The notes under the pieces: generated by a model
Databases searched by the model: none
What the model was told of the DNA's origin: nothing
The model's input: only the letters and a program-made list of their open reading frames with translations
Shown here: piece by piece, positions 8,053 through 16,551 of the stretch
Layout: every line of letters starts with the position of its first letter
Numbering within the stretch: position 1 is the stretch's first letter
DNA from: Brevundimonas subvibrioides
Lineage (GTDB): Bacteria > Pseudomonadota > Alphaproteobacteria > Caulobacterales > Caulobacteraceae
Direction of reading: 5' to 3'
DNA: 64,000 bases
Assembly: GCF_027271155.1 (NCBI RefSeq)
Contig: NZ_CP114542.1
Coordinates: 248,001-312,000 of the forward strand
Translations under genes and position numbers: made by a program

Positions 8053-8466
8053 CTACCAACGGCGGTCGTAGCGATAATCCCGACGGCCATCACGGCGGTC
8101 GTAGCGATAATCCCGGCGGTCGTCGCGGCGATCGTAGCGATAGTCCCGACGGTCGTTGTAGCCGTAGCCATAGCCATAGCGGCTGTTGATGCCGTGCTCG
8201 CGCTCCCAGTGGCCCTGGTTCCGCCAGCAACGGCCGTCGCGATAGAAGCCGCAATCGTCGTCGTTATCGGAGGCCGCGGCCACAAGAAGGCCCCCGGCGA
8301 TGGCGCCGATCACGACACCGGCGAGGACATCGCCACCGTCGTCGCGGCGCTGATCATGGTGGTTCTGGCCGCCGTAGTAACGGCTCTGGGCCTCGGCCGG
8401 TGCGGCGGCCGCCAGGGTCAAGGCCAGAACCGGTGCGGCGGCGAATGCGAGTTTGAAAATGTTCAT
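8053..8466 (-). CDS. Exported glycine-zipper protein with RRDYRYD repeats
   Basis: A 137-aa protein starting MNIFKLAFAA with a clear signal peptide ending in AEAQ. The mature part has a DGGDVLAGVVIGAIAGGLLV segment resembling a glycine-zipper membrane motif. A short Cys-containing region (CGFYRDGRCW) follows, then a highly basic and aromatic C-terminus with three copies of an 11-residue unit (core YRYDRRD). The family is common in Caulobacterales and sphingomonads, but its function is unknown. The in-frame ORF extends 23 codons upstream without signal-peptide character. Confidence 0.7.
   Translation of the reverse strand: MNIFKLAFAAAPVLALTLAAAAPAEAQSRYYGGQNHHDQRRDDGGDVLAGVVIGAIAGGLLVAAASDNDDDCGFYRDGRCWRNQGHWEREHGINSRYGYGYGYNDRRDYRYDRRDDRRDYRYDRRDGRRDYRYDRRW
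8060..8158 (-). repeat. Three tandem 33-bp coding repeats
   Basis: Units at 8060-8092, 8093-8125 and 8126-8158 share the core cggtcgtagcgataatccc with few substitutions. Each unit encodes 11 residues (YRYDRRDxRRD). The length is a multiple of three, so changes in copy number would keep the frame. Confidence 0.75.
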
Positions 8467-8572
8467 GTCCCAGTCTCCTGAACGTGGCAGCCGGGCACGA
8501 CGCCCCTTCCCATGGTCAAGGTGTAGAACGCTCAATCTGAATGGACAGACGGGGCCTTGTTCATCTGGCGTT

Positions 8573-8611
8573 CATCCTGCGGCTGGCGTCGTGATCCACA
8601 ACCGCAGGATG
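8573..8611 (-). terminator. Hairpin downstream of the DUF2141 gene
   Basis: CATCCTGCGG (8573-8582) and CCGCAGGATG (8602-8611) form a perfect 10-bp stem with a 19-nt loop, 14 bp past the stop of the DUF2141 gene. A T-rich run after the stem is lacking, so factor-independent termination is uncertain. Confidence 0.4.
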
Positions 8612-8624
8612 GCGCGGCCCGTTG

Positions 8625-9059
8625 CTACCGGGCTGGATAGATCATGGCCACGTTCAGGGCGATGTCCCCGGTCGCAGGCACGCTGAACTTGACTTGATCG
8701 AAGGTCGGTGCGGCCCTGAGGCTTTCGCCGTGGAGCAGGCCCCAACCCTCGGCAGGGCGACCGTTCTCCATGCCCATCTGGCGGTCGCTATCGACGTCAT
8801 GCAGGGCCGACACGGAATAATCGCCCGCAGCGACGCCGTGCAGCGTGATGGTCTGGGTCCCCGCGGAGGGATTCGAGACGATCTCTCCATATGTGCCTTC
8901 GTGCTTCATGAACTGGTCGGCCGTCTGCAGCCCGACCAGCAGGTCTCCGCCGCGAGCCTGCACGCCGGTCAGCGTAATGGTGACGTCGCCGGCAAAAGCC
9001 GGCGCAGCGCATGCCGTGAATGCCGCCAGTGCGGCGAGGGTGAGGAGGGAGATTTTCAT
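8625..9059 (-). CDS. DUF2141 family exported protein
   Basis: A 144-aa protein starting MKISLLTLAALAAF with a signal peptide ending AFA. The mature region is a single beta-rich DUF2141 domain: VTITLTGVQARGGDLLVGL at the start, GDYSVSALHDVDSDRQMGM in the middle and a closing beta segment. The HD(V)DxD-type acidic motif is typical of the family and may bind a metal; the function is unknown. The start was chosen to keep the signal peptide at the N-terminus. The gene stands alone, and a 29-bp perfect inverted repeat sits directly upstream. Confidence 0.82.
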   Translation of the reverse strand: MKISLLTLAALAAFTACAAPAFAGDVTITLTGVQARGGDLLVGLQTADQFMKHEGTYGEIVSNPSAGTQTITLHGVAAGDYSVSALHDVDSDRQMGMENGRPAEGWGLLHGESLRAAPTFDQVKFSVPATGDIALNVAMIYPAR

Positions 9060-9096
9060 CCACTTGATCCTGTTGATCGGAGCCGGGCGCTCCATG

Positions 9097-9125
9097 CAAT
9101 GCACTTTGTGATACAAAGTGCATTG
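9097..9125 (-). promoter_or_regulatory. Palindromic operator upstream of the DUF2141 gene
   Basis: CAATGCACTTTGT (9097-9109), spacer GAT, then ACAAAGTGCATTG (9113-9125): perfect 13-bp arms. On the minus strand a TTGACA -35-like hexamer (9131-9126) abuts and partly precedes the palindrome, so a bound dimer would block RNA polymerase. The operator begins 38 bp before the gene's ATG. No regulator gene is adjacent, so the factor that binds is unknown. Confidence 0.7.
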
Positions 9126-9188
9126 TGTCAACTAGCTGCTCCCTGTCTGTTGCCACGCATCTTTTGCGTCTCGCGTCGCGGGTGCCGC

Positions 9189-9253
9189 TTGACGCTCGCC
9201 TGTGCCGCTCCTACTTGCACCCTGCGTTAGCACTCGCGGGTCACGGCTGCCAA
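9189..9253 (+). promoter_or_regulatory. groESL promoter region with CIRCE-like element
   Basis: A TTGACGC -35 element (9189-9195) fits the Caulobacter housekeeping consensus, with a possible -10 around CTACTTGC (9211-9218). TTAGCACTC (9227-9235), a perfect left CIRCE arm, follows. After nine bases comes GGCTGCCAA (9245-9253), which matches 6 of 9 bases of the right arm GAGTGCTAA. CIRCE is the HrcA repressor operator in groE operons. The poor right arm suggests weakened or altered HrcA control. Confidence 0.65.
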
Positions 9254-9307
9254 AAGCCGGTCTGCGAGGGCGACATCAAACTCTAGAGCTATACGGAGAA
9301 CTCACAG

Positions 9308-9592
9308 ATGGCGTTTCGTCCTCTCGGCGATCGCGTGCTGGTCAAGCGCGTGGAAGAAGAATCGAAGACCAAGGGCGGGATCATCATCCCCGACACCGCC
9401 AAGGAAAAGCCCCAGGAAGGCGAAGTCATCGCCGTCGGCCCCGGCGTCCGTGACGAACGCGGCACCGTCAACGCCCTGGAACTGAAGGCCGGCGATCGCA
9501 TCCTGTTCGGCAAATGGTCGGGCACCGAGGTCAAGCTGGAAGGCGAAGACCTTATCATCATGAAGGAATCCGACGTCCTGGGCGTGCTGTAG
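9308..9592 (+). CDS. groES: Co-chaperonin GroES
   Basis: A 94-aa protein that caps the GroEL cylinder. Typical segments are [15 protein letters not shown] at the N-terminus, the mobile-loop region [15 protein letters not shown] (about residues 22-36), GEVIAVGPG and the closing [17 protein letters not shown] ribosome site lies about 12 bp before the ATG. The gene is 55 bp upstream of groEL in the usual operon order. Confidence 0.97.
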   Translation: MAFRPLGDRVLVKRVEEESKTKGGIIIPDTAKEKPQEGEVIAVGPGVRDERGTVNALELKAGDRILFGKWSGTEVKLEGEDLIIMKESDVLGVL

Positions 9593-9623
9593 GCACCCTC
9601 GACCTCGACCTTTCTTTCTCTGA

Positions 9624-11303
<1,680 letters not shown>

Positions 11304-11334
11304 TCCACGCTCGGTTCACGCTGAACGAACAAGG

Positions 11335-11371
11335 AGGGCGGGTCCGGAAACGGGCCCGCCCTTTCTTTCTT
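11335..11371 (+). terminator. Rho-independent terminator of groESL
   Basis: AGGGCGGGTCCG (11335-11346) pairs with CGGGCCCGCCCT (11351-11362) around a GAAA tetraloop, giving 12 pairs including one G-U. The stem is followed by TTCTTTCTT. It is 32 bp after the groEL stop and is the clearest intrinsic terminator in the window. Confidence 0.88.
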
Positions 11372-11520
11372 GGTGAGGCAAATGCCCTCCATACGGAATC
11401 CCGGAATTCTGGCGGCCCGAAAGAAGCGGCTGCTCGGGATACGGGTGTTGTTGGCGGCGGGGCGGAGACCCGTCATACCCGGCCGCCCGACCTGGCAAAG
11501 CCATCTAGAGCGCGTTCGGT

Positions 11521-12087
11521 TTAGTTGGACGCATATCCGGCGTGCTTAAGGTAGTTGGCGCATTCTGATGGGCTGAAGCGGTCGAGGAGGCTGCCGATGC
11601 GTCGCCATGTGGCTTCGACTGTGCGCTCGTCGGCCTTTTTCAGAAGGGTCTTCAGCTTTGAAAAGACCTGTTCGATGGGATTGAGGTCGGGGCTGTAGGG
11701 CGGCAGGAAGATCAGGTGGGCCCCGGCTTTTCGGAGGGCCTGCCTGACGGCCTTGCCCTTGTGACTGCCGAGGTTGTCGAGCACGACGACGTCGCCGGGG
11801 CTGAGCGTGGGGATCAGGAACTGCTCGACCCAGGCTCGGAACGCATCGCCGTTGATCGGGCCGTCCAGCACCATAGGGGCCTCGATCCGATCGTGACGCA
11901 GGGCGGCGATGAAGGTCAGTGTGGTCCAGTGGCCATGCGGAACCCGGGCCACCAGTCGCTCGCCACGCCGGGCTCGGCCGTGGGTGCGGGTCATGTTGGT
12001 CTTGGCCCAGGTCTCGTCGATGAAGACCAGGCGACGCGGGTCAATCCGGTGTTGATGACGCTTCCACCGCGCCCGCTTTCGGGCCAC
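11521..12087 (-). CDS. IS630 transposase, catalytic (DDE) part
   Basis: A 188-aa frame with the DDE catalytic triad of IS630/Tc1-like transposases: Asp in LVFIDETWAK, Asp in VVVLDNLGSHK and Glu in SPDLNPIEQVFSKLK. The frame is open upstream of the GTG at 12087 to the A8 run. It would continue the N-terminal half if the ribosome or polymerase slips there (joined reading FKKTLHAAEQDRPDVARKR). The stop TAA at 11521-11523 lies inside the left inverted repeat. Confidence 0.85.
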   Translation of the reverse strand: MARKRARWKRHQHRIDPRRLVFIDETWAKTNMTRTHGRARRGERLVARVPHGHWTTLTFIAALRHDRIEAPMVLDGPINGDAFRAWVEQFLIPTLSPGDVVVLDNLGSHKGKAVRQALRKAGAHLIFLPPYSPDLNPIEQVFSKLKTLLKKADERTVEATWRRIGSLLDRFSPSECANYLKHAGYASN

Positions 12088-12463
12088 GTCCGGACGGTCC
12101 TGTTCGGCGGCGTGCAGGGTTTTTTTTGAAGCTGAGCCCCTCGCGCTTGAGGAAGGCCCAGACCGACCAGTCGCCCGCCCTCACGCCACGATCCGACAGT
12201 TCAACCACCAGCGCCCGGATCGTCAGGTCCGGCTTTTCGGCCAACCGGGCCAGAAGCCAGTCCCGCTCGCGGTCCAGCACCGAGCGGCGATAGCCGCCCA
12301 TCTGGCGAGGCAAGGGACGACCCTCGGACCGTGCCCGCGCCATCCATTTCACCGCCGCAGAGGCGCTGACACCGAACCGACGCGCCGCAGATCGCCGGCT
12401 CTCGCCCGCCTCAACGGCAGCCACCAGCCGCTCTCTCAAATCCATCGAACAGGGACGAGGCAT
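12041..12463 (-). CDS. IS630 transposase, N-terminal DNA-binding part
   Basis: A frame from MPRPCSMDLRERL containing two helix-turn-helix-like regions: RRSAARRFGVSASAAVKW, then TIRALVVELSDRGVRAGDWS. These bind the terminal repeats in this family. After GLSFKKN at the A8 run (12120-12127) the frame runs into non-homologous Arg/Pro-rich sequence. The useful protein therefore ends at the run unless the frame is shifted. An upstream in-frame start nine codons earlier is possible. Confidence 0.82.
   Translation of the reverse strand: MPRPCSMDLRERLVAAVEAGESRRSAARRFGVSASAAVKWMARARSEGRPLPRQMGGYRRSVLDRERDWLLARLAEKPDLTIRALVVELSDRGVRAGDWSVWAFLKREGLSFKKNPARRRTGPSGRGPKAGAVEASSTPD
12120..12127 (-). other. 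A8 slippage or frameshift site in the IS630 transposase
   Basis: Eight T on the plus strand read as A8 in the transposase mRNA (TTC AAA AAA AAC). Removing one A, or a +1 shift, fuses the two transposase halves into a continuous IS630-like protein. This is either a programmed or transcriptional slippage site, or a one-base mutation or sequencing error. Confidence 0.7.
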
Positions 12464-12610
12464 CGGAGCTGGCCTCCCATCCAGCCCCAACCTTGAATCA
12501 CGATCCGACCAAAAGGGGAATCCTTCGATTCCAACTAAGCCGACGACGCTCTAAAGCCTGAAGGGCCCGGTCGCGCCGGCCACCGGAAAGGCTCCCGCGA
12601 AGACGGCCGC

Positions 12611-13444
12611 CTAGCTCCGCGGGACCAGGCGGATCTCGAACAGTCTGGGCCAGTTCTTGCCGGTGACGAACAGTCGGCGTCCGGCCGCGTCCCAGGCGAT
12701 GCCGTTCAGGACGTCGTCGGCCGGATCCTCCACCGCGTCGGGCAGGATGCCGGTCAGGTCGATGACGCCCCTGACCACGCCGGTGGCCGGGTCGATGCGC
12801 AGGATGAAGTTGGTCTGCCAGACATTGGCGAAGACCTCGCCGTCGATATACTCCAACTCGTTCAGCTTGCGCACCGGCCGGCCGCGATAGGTGACCGGGA
12901 CCATGCCGGTCTGGGTCAGGGTCTCGGGGTCGAAGAAGCGAAGGCTGGCCGAGCCGTCCGACAGGATGATGCGGGTCGCGTCGTGGGTCAGGCCCCAGCC
13001 CTCGCCCTCATAGGACCAGGTGCCGGCGGGATCGAGGTCGTCGGCGTCCCAGATGAAGCCATGGCCGCCCTGCCAGGTCAGGGTCAGGACGCGGTCGGCC
13101 CAGTCGGTCAGGCCCTCTCCGAAATGCTCGGGCGCCAGGTCCTTCCGCGTCAGCACGACACCGTCTTCCAGCCGCACGCGGCGCACGCTGGAGGGGTGGC
13201 GACCCGTGCTCTCGATCAGGACGCCGTCCCGATAGATCAGCCCCTGGGTGAAGGCCTCCGGATCGTGCGGATAGGTGTTGACGACCTCATAGCCATAGAC
13301 CGGCGGGGCGGGCGGCTGGGGCGCGGCCTGTGTCACGGGCGCCGTCGCGGTCTGGGCCCCGGCGGCCGGGGCGGCCGGGGCGGCCGCGAGGACGACCAGA
13401 CCGATCAGGGCCGATGTCAGCGACAGGACGCGCATCCGCATCAT
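12611..13444 (-). CDS. Glutaminyl-peptide cyclotransferase (glutamine cyclotransferase family)
   Basis: A 277-aa exported protein with a signal peptide ([22 protein letters not shown]) and a Pro/Ala-rich linker, followed by a five-bladed beta-propeller of the glutamine cyclotransferase family. Family markers are [58 protein letters not shown] and [20 protein letters not shown]. The family forms N-terminal pyroglutamate on periplasmic proteins. The gene overlaps the upstream terC by 4 bp (ATGA), so the two are translationally coupled. Confidence 0.88.
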   Translation of the reverse strand: MMRMRVLSLTSALIGLVVLAAAPAAPAAGAQTATAPVTQAAPQPPAPPVYGYEVVNTYPHDPEAFTQGLIYRDGVLIESTGRHPSSVRRVRLEDGVVLTRKDLAPEHFGEGLTDWADRVLTLTWQGGHGFIWDADDLDPAGTWSYEGEGWGLTHDATRIILSDGSASLRFFDPETLTQTGMVPVTYRGRPVRKLNELEYIDGEVFANVWQTNFILRIDPATGVVRGVIDLTGILPDAVEDPADDVLNGIAWDAAGRRLFVTGKNWPRLFEIRLVPRS

Positions 13445-14271
13445 CCGTTCGGATCGGCGGCGGCGCGGGCCTCCGCGGCCCGGGCCTCGGCCTCGGCCCG
13501 GTCGGCCACGCCGCGCGCGTGGAGGGCCTGCTCCTTCTTTGACGTCGCGGCCCGACCCAGCATGTTCAGCGCCTCCACGCCGGCCGAGAAGGCCATGGCG
13601 GCATAGATGTAGCCCTTGGGCACATGAACCCCGAAGCCGTCCGCGATCAGGACCAGGCCGATCATCAACAGGAAGCCCAGGGCCAGCATGACCACGGTCG
13701 GGTTCCTGGCGATGAAGTTGGCCAGCGGATCGGCGGCCAGCAGCATGACGGTCACGGCGGCCAGCACGGCCACGACCATGATCGGCAGGTGCTCGGTCAT
13801 GCCGACGGCCGTCAGGATGGAGTCGATCGAGAAGACCAGGTCCAGAATGATGATCTGGACGATCGCGGACCCGGCGTTGGAGATCATCACGTCCTTCTTG
13901 TCGAGGACGTCATGCGAGGGCGTGGGATCGACCGTGTGGTGGATTTCCTTGGTGGCCTTCCAGATCAGGAACAGCCCGCCCGCGATCAGGATCAGATCCT
14001 TCCACGAGAATTCATTGCCCATGACGCTGAAGACAGGCTGCACCAGCCCGACCAGCCAGGCGATGATCGAGAGCAGGCCCAGCCGCATGAGGAGGGCCAG
14101 GGCGATGCCGATGCGCCGCACCTTCTGGCGATCCTTCTCGGGCAGTTTGTTCGACAGGATCGAGATGAAGATCAGATTGTCGATCCCCAGCACCACCTCC
14201 ATCACGACGAGCGTGACGAGGGCGGCCCAGGCGGCGGGGTCGCTCAGCAGGGGAGTGATCGAATCGAGCAT
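13441..14271 (-). CDS. TerC family integral membrane protein
   Basis: A 276-aa protein with about seven membrane helices. Both TerC acidic signatures are present: [12 protein letters not shown] (Asp31) in helix 1 and [14 protein letters not shown] later. Family members are implicated in Mn2+ or other metal export and in tellurite resistance. The C-terminus is a long Ala/Glu/Arg-rich cytoplasmic helix. The start [12 protein letters not shown] matches family N-termini; the upstream extension is Arg/Pro-rich. It is probably co-transcribed with the cyclase gene. Confidence 0.88.
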   Translation of the reverse strand: MLDSITPLLSDPAAWAALVTLVVMEVVLGIDNLIFISILSNKLPEKDRQKVRRIGIALALLMRLGLLSIIAWLVGLVQPVFSVMGNEFSWKDLILIAGGLFLIWKATKEIHHTVDPTPSHDVLDKKDVMISNAGSAIVQIIILDLVFSIDSILTAVGMTEHLPIMVVAVLAAVTVMLLAADPLANFIARNPTVVMLALGFLLMIGLVLIADGFGVHVPKGYIYAAMAFSAGVEALNMLGRAATSKKEQALHARGVADRAEAEARAAEARAAADPNG

Positions 14272-14400
14272 CGAGGGGTCCGGAACAGTGAAAGGGTGCG
14301 GCGTTTCGACCCGTATAGCGCATCGCGTGCGCATGGGGACCCCCGGGGCGACTGCGACACATTCGCAGGGATCGGCGGGTTCGGCGGCCGGGCCGTCATG

Positions 14401-14431
14401 AAAAAGGCCTCCCGGCGCGAACCGGGAGGCC
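14401..14431 (-). terminator. Rho-independent terminator of rpmI-rplT
   Basis: Read on the minus strand, GGCCTCCCGG (complement of 14431-14422) pairs perfectly with CCGGGAGGCC (complement of 14415-14406), with a 6-nt loop. TTTTT (14405-14401) follows. It lies 28 bp beyond the rplT stop. Confidence 0.87.
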
Positions 14432-14459
14432 ATTCATCGTCCGGCGGGCCGGAAGAACC

Positions 14460-14813
14460 CTACTTCAGCGCGTCGCGCACCTTGGCGGCGATGTCGGCGA
14501 AGCCCGTGCCGTCCATCGCGATCGCGGCGAGGACCTTGCGGTCCAGTTCGATCCCGGCCTTGGACAGGCCGTGCATGAACTGGCTGTAGGTGAAGCCTTC
14601 CTGACGGGCGGCGGCATTGATGCGCTGGATCCACAGGGCGCGGAAGTTGCGCTTGTTGATGCGGCGGTCGCGATAGGCGTACTGCCCGGCGCGGTCGACG
14701 GCGGCCTTGGCCGTGCGGATGGTGTTCTTGCGGCGACCCGAAAAGCCCTTGGCCTGTTCGAGAACCTTCTTGTGTCTGGCGTGTGAAACGACGCCGCGTT
14801 TGACGCGAGCCAT
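14460..14813 (-). CDS. rplT: 50S ribosomal protein L20
   Basis: A 117-aa protein, the usual L20 length. It has the very basic N-terminal extension ([17 protein letters not shown]) that threads into 23S rRNA, then the globular domain with [21 protein letters not shown] and YSQFMHGL. It lies 52 bp downstream of rpmI and is followed by a strong terminator. In many bacteria infC precedes this pair, but here infC is 5.8 kb away. Confidence 0.97.
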   Translation of the reverse strand: MARVKRGVVSHARHKKVLEQAKGFSGRRKNTIRTAKAAVDRAGQYAYRDRRINKRNFRALWIQRINAAARQEGFTYSQFMHGLSKAGIELDRKVLAAIAMDGTGFADIAAKVRDALK

Positions 14814-14865
14814 GATTTATTCCTTCAAATTCTTTGCGATGAGATCCGTCCGGTACGCGCGCCGA

Positions 14866-15063
14866 TCAGGCGTACGGCATGTAGGACTTGATCTTCCTGG
14901 CGTCGGCGTCGGCCATGACCGAGGTGCCGCGGTTCTGGCGGATGTATTTGGAGTTATGGCTGATCAAGCGGTGACGCTTGCCCGCAACCCCGGCCTTGAC
15001 CTTGCCTGTCGCGGTGAATTTGAAGCGCTTCTTGGCGCCTGACTTCGTCTTCAATTTGGGCAT
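14866..15063 (-). CDS. rpmI: 50S ribosomal protein L35
   Basis: A 65-aa basic protein starting [20 protein letters not shown], the L35 signature, with the [13 protein letters not shown] block near residue 35. It is first in the rpmI-rplT pair. A promoter should lie in 15064-15220, because infC is not adjacent. Confidence 0.97.
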   Translation of the reverse strand: MPKLKTKSGAKKRFKFTATGKVKAGVAGKRHRLISHNSKYIRQNRGTSVMADADARKIKSYMPYA

Positions 15064-15220
15064 TTCAGTTCCTTTTCGTGGGGCTACCGTCCTTCGGACT
15101 GCTTGAGCCCGACGCTGGATCCCCTGGATTTAAGAACCGCCCAGGCATGCCTGTAAGCCCGGCGGTTCGTTACGCGAAGGCGCGGCTAGTAGCGGAACCG
15201 ACGCGACAGGGCAAGCGGAG

Positions 15221-16468
15221 TCACTCGGCCGGCAGCGGAACCGTCGATTGCCGCGCCACGGCCCGCCCGGCATTGACGGCCATCAGTGCCGCCGGGATCA
15301 TAAGGGCGGCCCCCACGGCCAGGGGCCAGTCGTGGCCGAGGCCGGAGAACATGGCGCCCGCCACCACCGGTCCGAAGATCCGCCCCGACGAACTGGCCGC
15401 CATGTTCAGCCCCAGCATGGCCCCTTGGCGGTCGGCGGCGGTGGCACGCGAGATCATGGCGGAGATGTTGGGCATGGTCATGGCCATGCCGAAGGCCCCC
15501 ACGCTCATCGCCACCGGCACGGCCCAGGCGACCGGGGCCAGCATCTGGCCCAGAAGCCCACAGCCGAACAACAGGCAGCCGACCGCCAGCATCCGGCTTT
15601 CGCCGAACCGGCGCGACAGCCGCCCCGTGACCGCCGACTGGCAGATCACCGACACGATGCCGACGGCCATGAAGGAAAACGCCACCTCGCGCGCCCCCCA
15701 GCCGAACCGCGCGCCCGTGAACAGGCCGAACGTCGATTCCATACCCGAGAACCCGGCCATGTAGATCAGGGTGACCAGGATCACCCGCGACACCACCGGA
15801 TTGGCAGCTGCGTCCCTGACGCCGCCGAGGAAGGGGGTCCGGGCCGGCGCAGCGCCGTCTCGCCGGACGAGGCTCTCCTTCAGCAGGAACAGGACCCCCA
15901 GCGCCGCCAGGATCGCCAGTCCACAGGCAGCGAAGATCGGCAGCTGATAGCCCAGCCGCCCCAGGTCCTCGCGCACCAGAACGCCGCTCAGGCCCGGCCC
16001 GGCGATGAAGCCGGCCCCGAAGGCCGCCCCGATCAGCCCCATGCGACCCGCGCGCTTCTCTGGCGGAGTGACGTCGGCGACGTAGCCCTGGACCGTGGAG
16101 ACATTGCCGGCCCCCAGGCCGGTGAACAGCCGGATGCCGATGGCGACCCAGATGTTGGGGGCGAAGGCCAGCATCAGATAGCCGATCGCATTGGCCGCGA
16201 CCGTGATCAGCAGCACCGGCTTGCGCCCGATCCGGTCCGACAGCCGGCCCCAGAACGGCTCGGCGAAGAACTGCCCCACCGAATAGGCCGAGAACATCAG
16301 CGCGACCTGCCAGGGCGCGGCCTTCAGACTGCTTCCGAAGAACGGCAGCAACGGTACGACCAGGCCGAACCCGACCAGATTGATAAAGACGATGGCGAAC
16401 AGCACCGCCAGGGCGCGCCGGTCGCTATTGGCGGACGGCGGAAATTCGGCGCTGGGCGTGTCGGGCAT
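15221..16468 (-). CDS. MFS transporter (TetA-like drug efflux family)
   Basis: A 415-aa protein with about 12 membrane helices in two six-helix halves. The MFS motif between helices 2 and 3 is GRLSDRIGRKPVLL. Helix 1 (INLVGFGLVVPLLPFF) and the helix 4-5 block (RLFTGLGAGNVSTVQGYVADVT) resemble the tetracycline/multidrug efflux branch. The substrate is unknown. It lies between the rpmI-rplT pair and the S9 peptidases, separating them from infC. Confidence 0.87.
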   Translation of the reverse strand: MPDTPSAEFPPSANSDRRALAVLFAIVFINLVGFGLVVPLLPFFGSSLKAAPWQVALMFSAYSVGQFFAEPFWGRLSDRIGRKPVLLITVAANAIGYLMLAFAPNIWVAIGIRLFTGLGAGNVSTVQGYVADVTPPEKRAGRMGLIGAAFGAGFIAGPGLSGVLVREDLGRLGYQLPIFAACGLAILAALGVLFLLKESLVRRDGAAPARTPFLGGVRDAAANPVVSRVILVTLIYMAGFSGMESTFGLFTGARFGWGAREVAFSFMAVGIVSVICQSAVTGRLSRRFGESRMLAVGCLLFGCGLLGQMLAPVAWAVPVAMSVGAFGMAMTMPNISAMISRATAADRQGAMLGLNMAASSSGRIFGPVVAGAMFSGLGHDWPLAVGAALMIPAALMAVNAGRAVARQSTVPLPAE

Positions 16469-16551
16469 GCGTCTGTTCTAGTCGAGCGGCGCGCGCTCGG
16501 CGAGGCCTCCGCGGTCGCATCGTCGACGTTCCGGCCAAGGTCAGTGCGTGA

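Larger units (their letters stand above)
11508..12551 (-). mobile_element. IS630-family insertion sequence (1044 bp)
   Basis: The terminal inverted repeats read inward as GAGCGCGTTCGGTTTAGTTG at the left (11508 on) and GAGCGTCGTCGGCTTAGTTG at the right (complement, from 12551), and both continue GA. They match at 18 of 22 positions. Each end is flanked by TA (11506-11507 and 12552-12553), the IS630 target duplication. Two overlapping transposase frames on the minus strand fill the element. It is inserted in intergenic DNA between groEL and the glutaminyl cyclase gene. Confidence 0.9.

Noticed and set aside
8060..8158. CRISPR-like repeats
   Set aside because: The repeats are contiguous without spacers and are in frame within a protein gene, so this is a coding tandem repeat.
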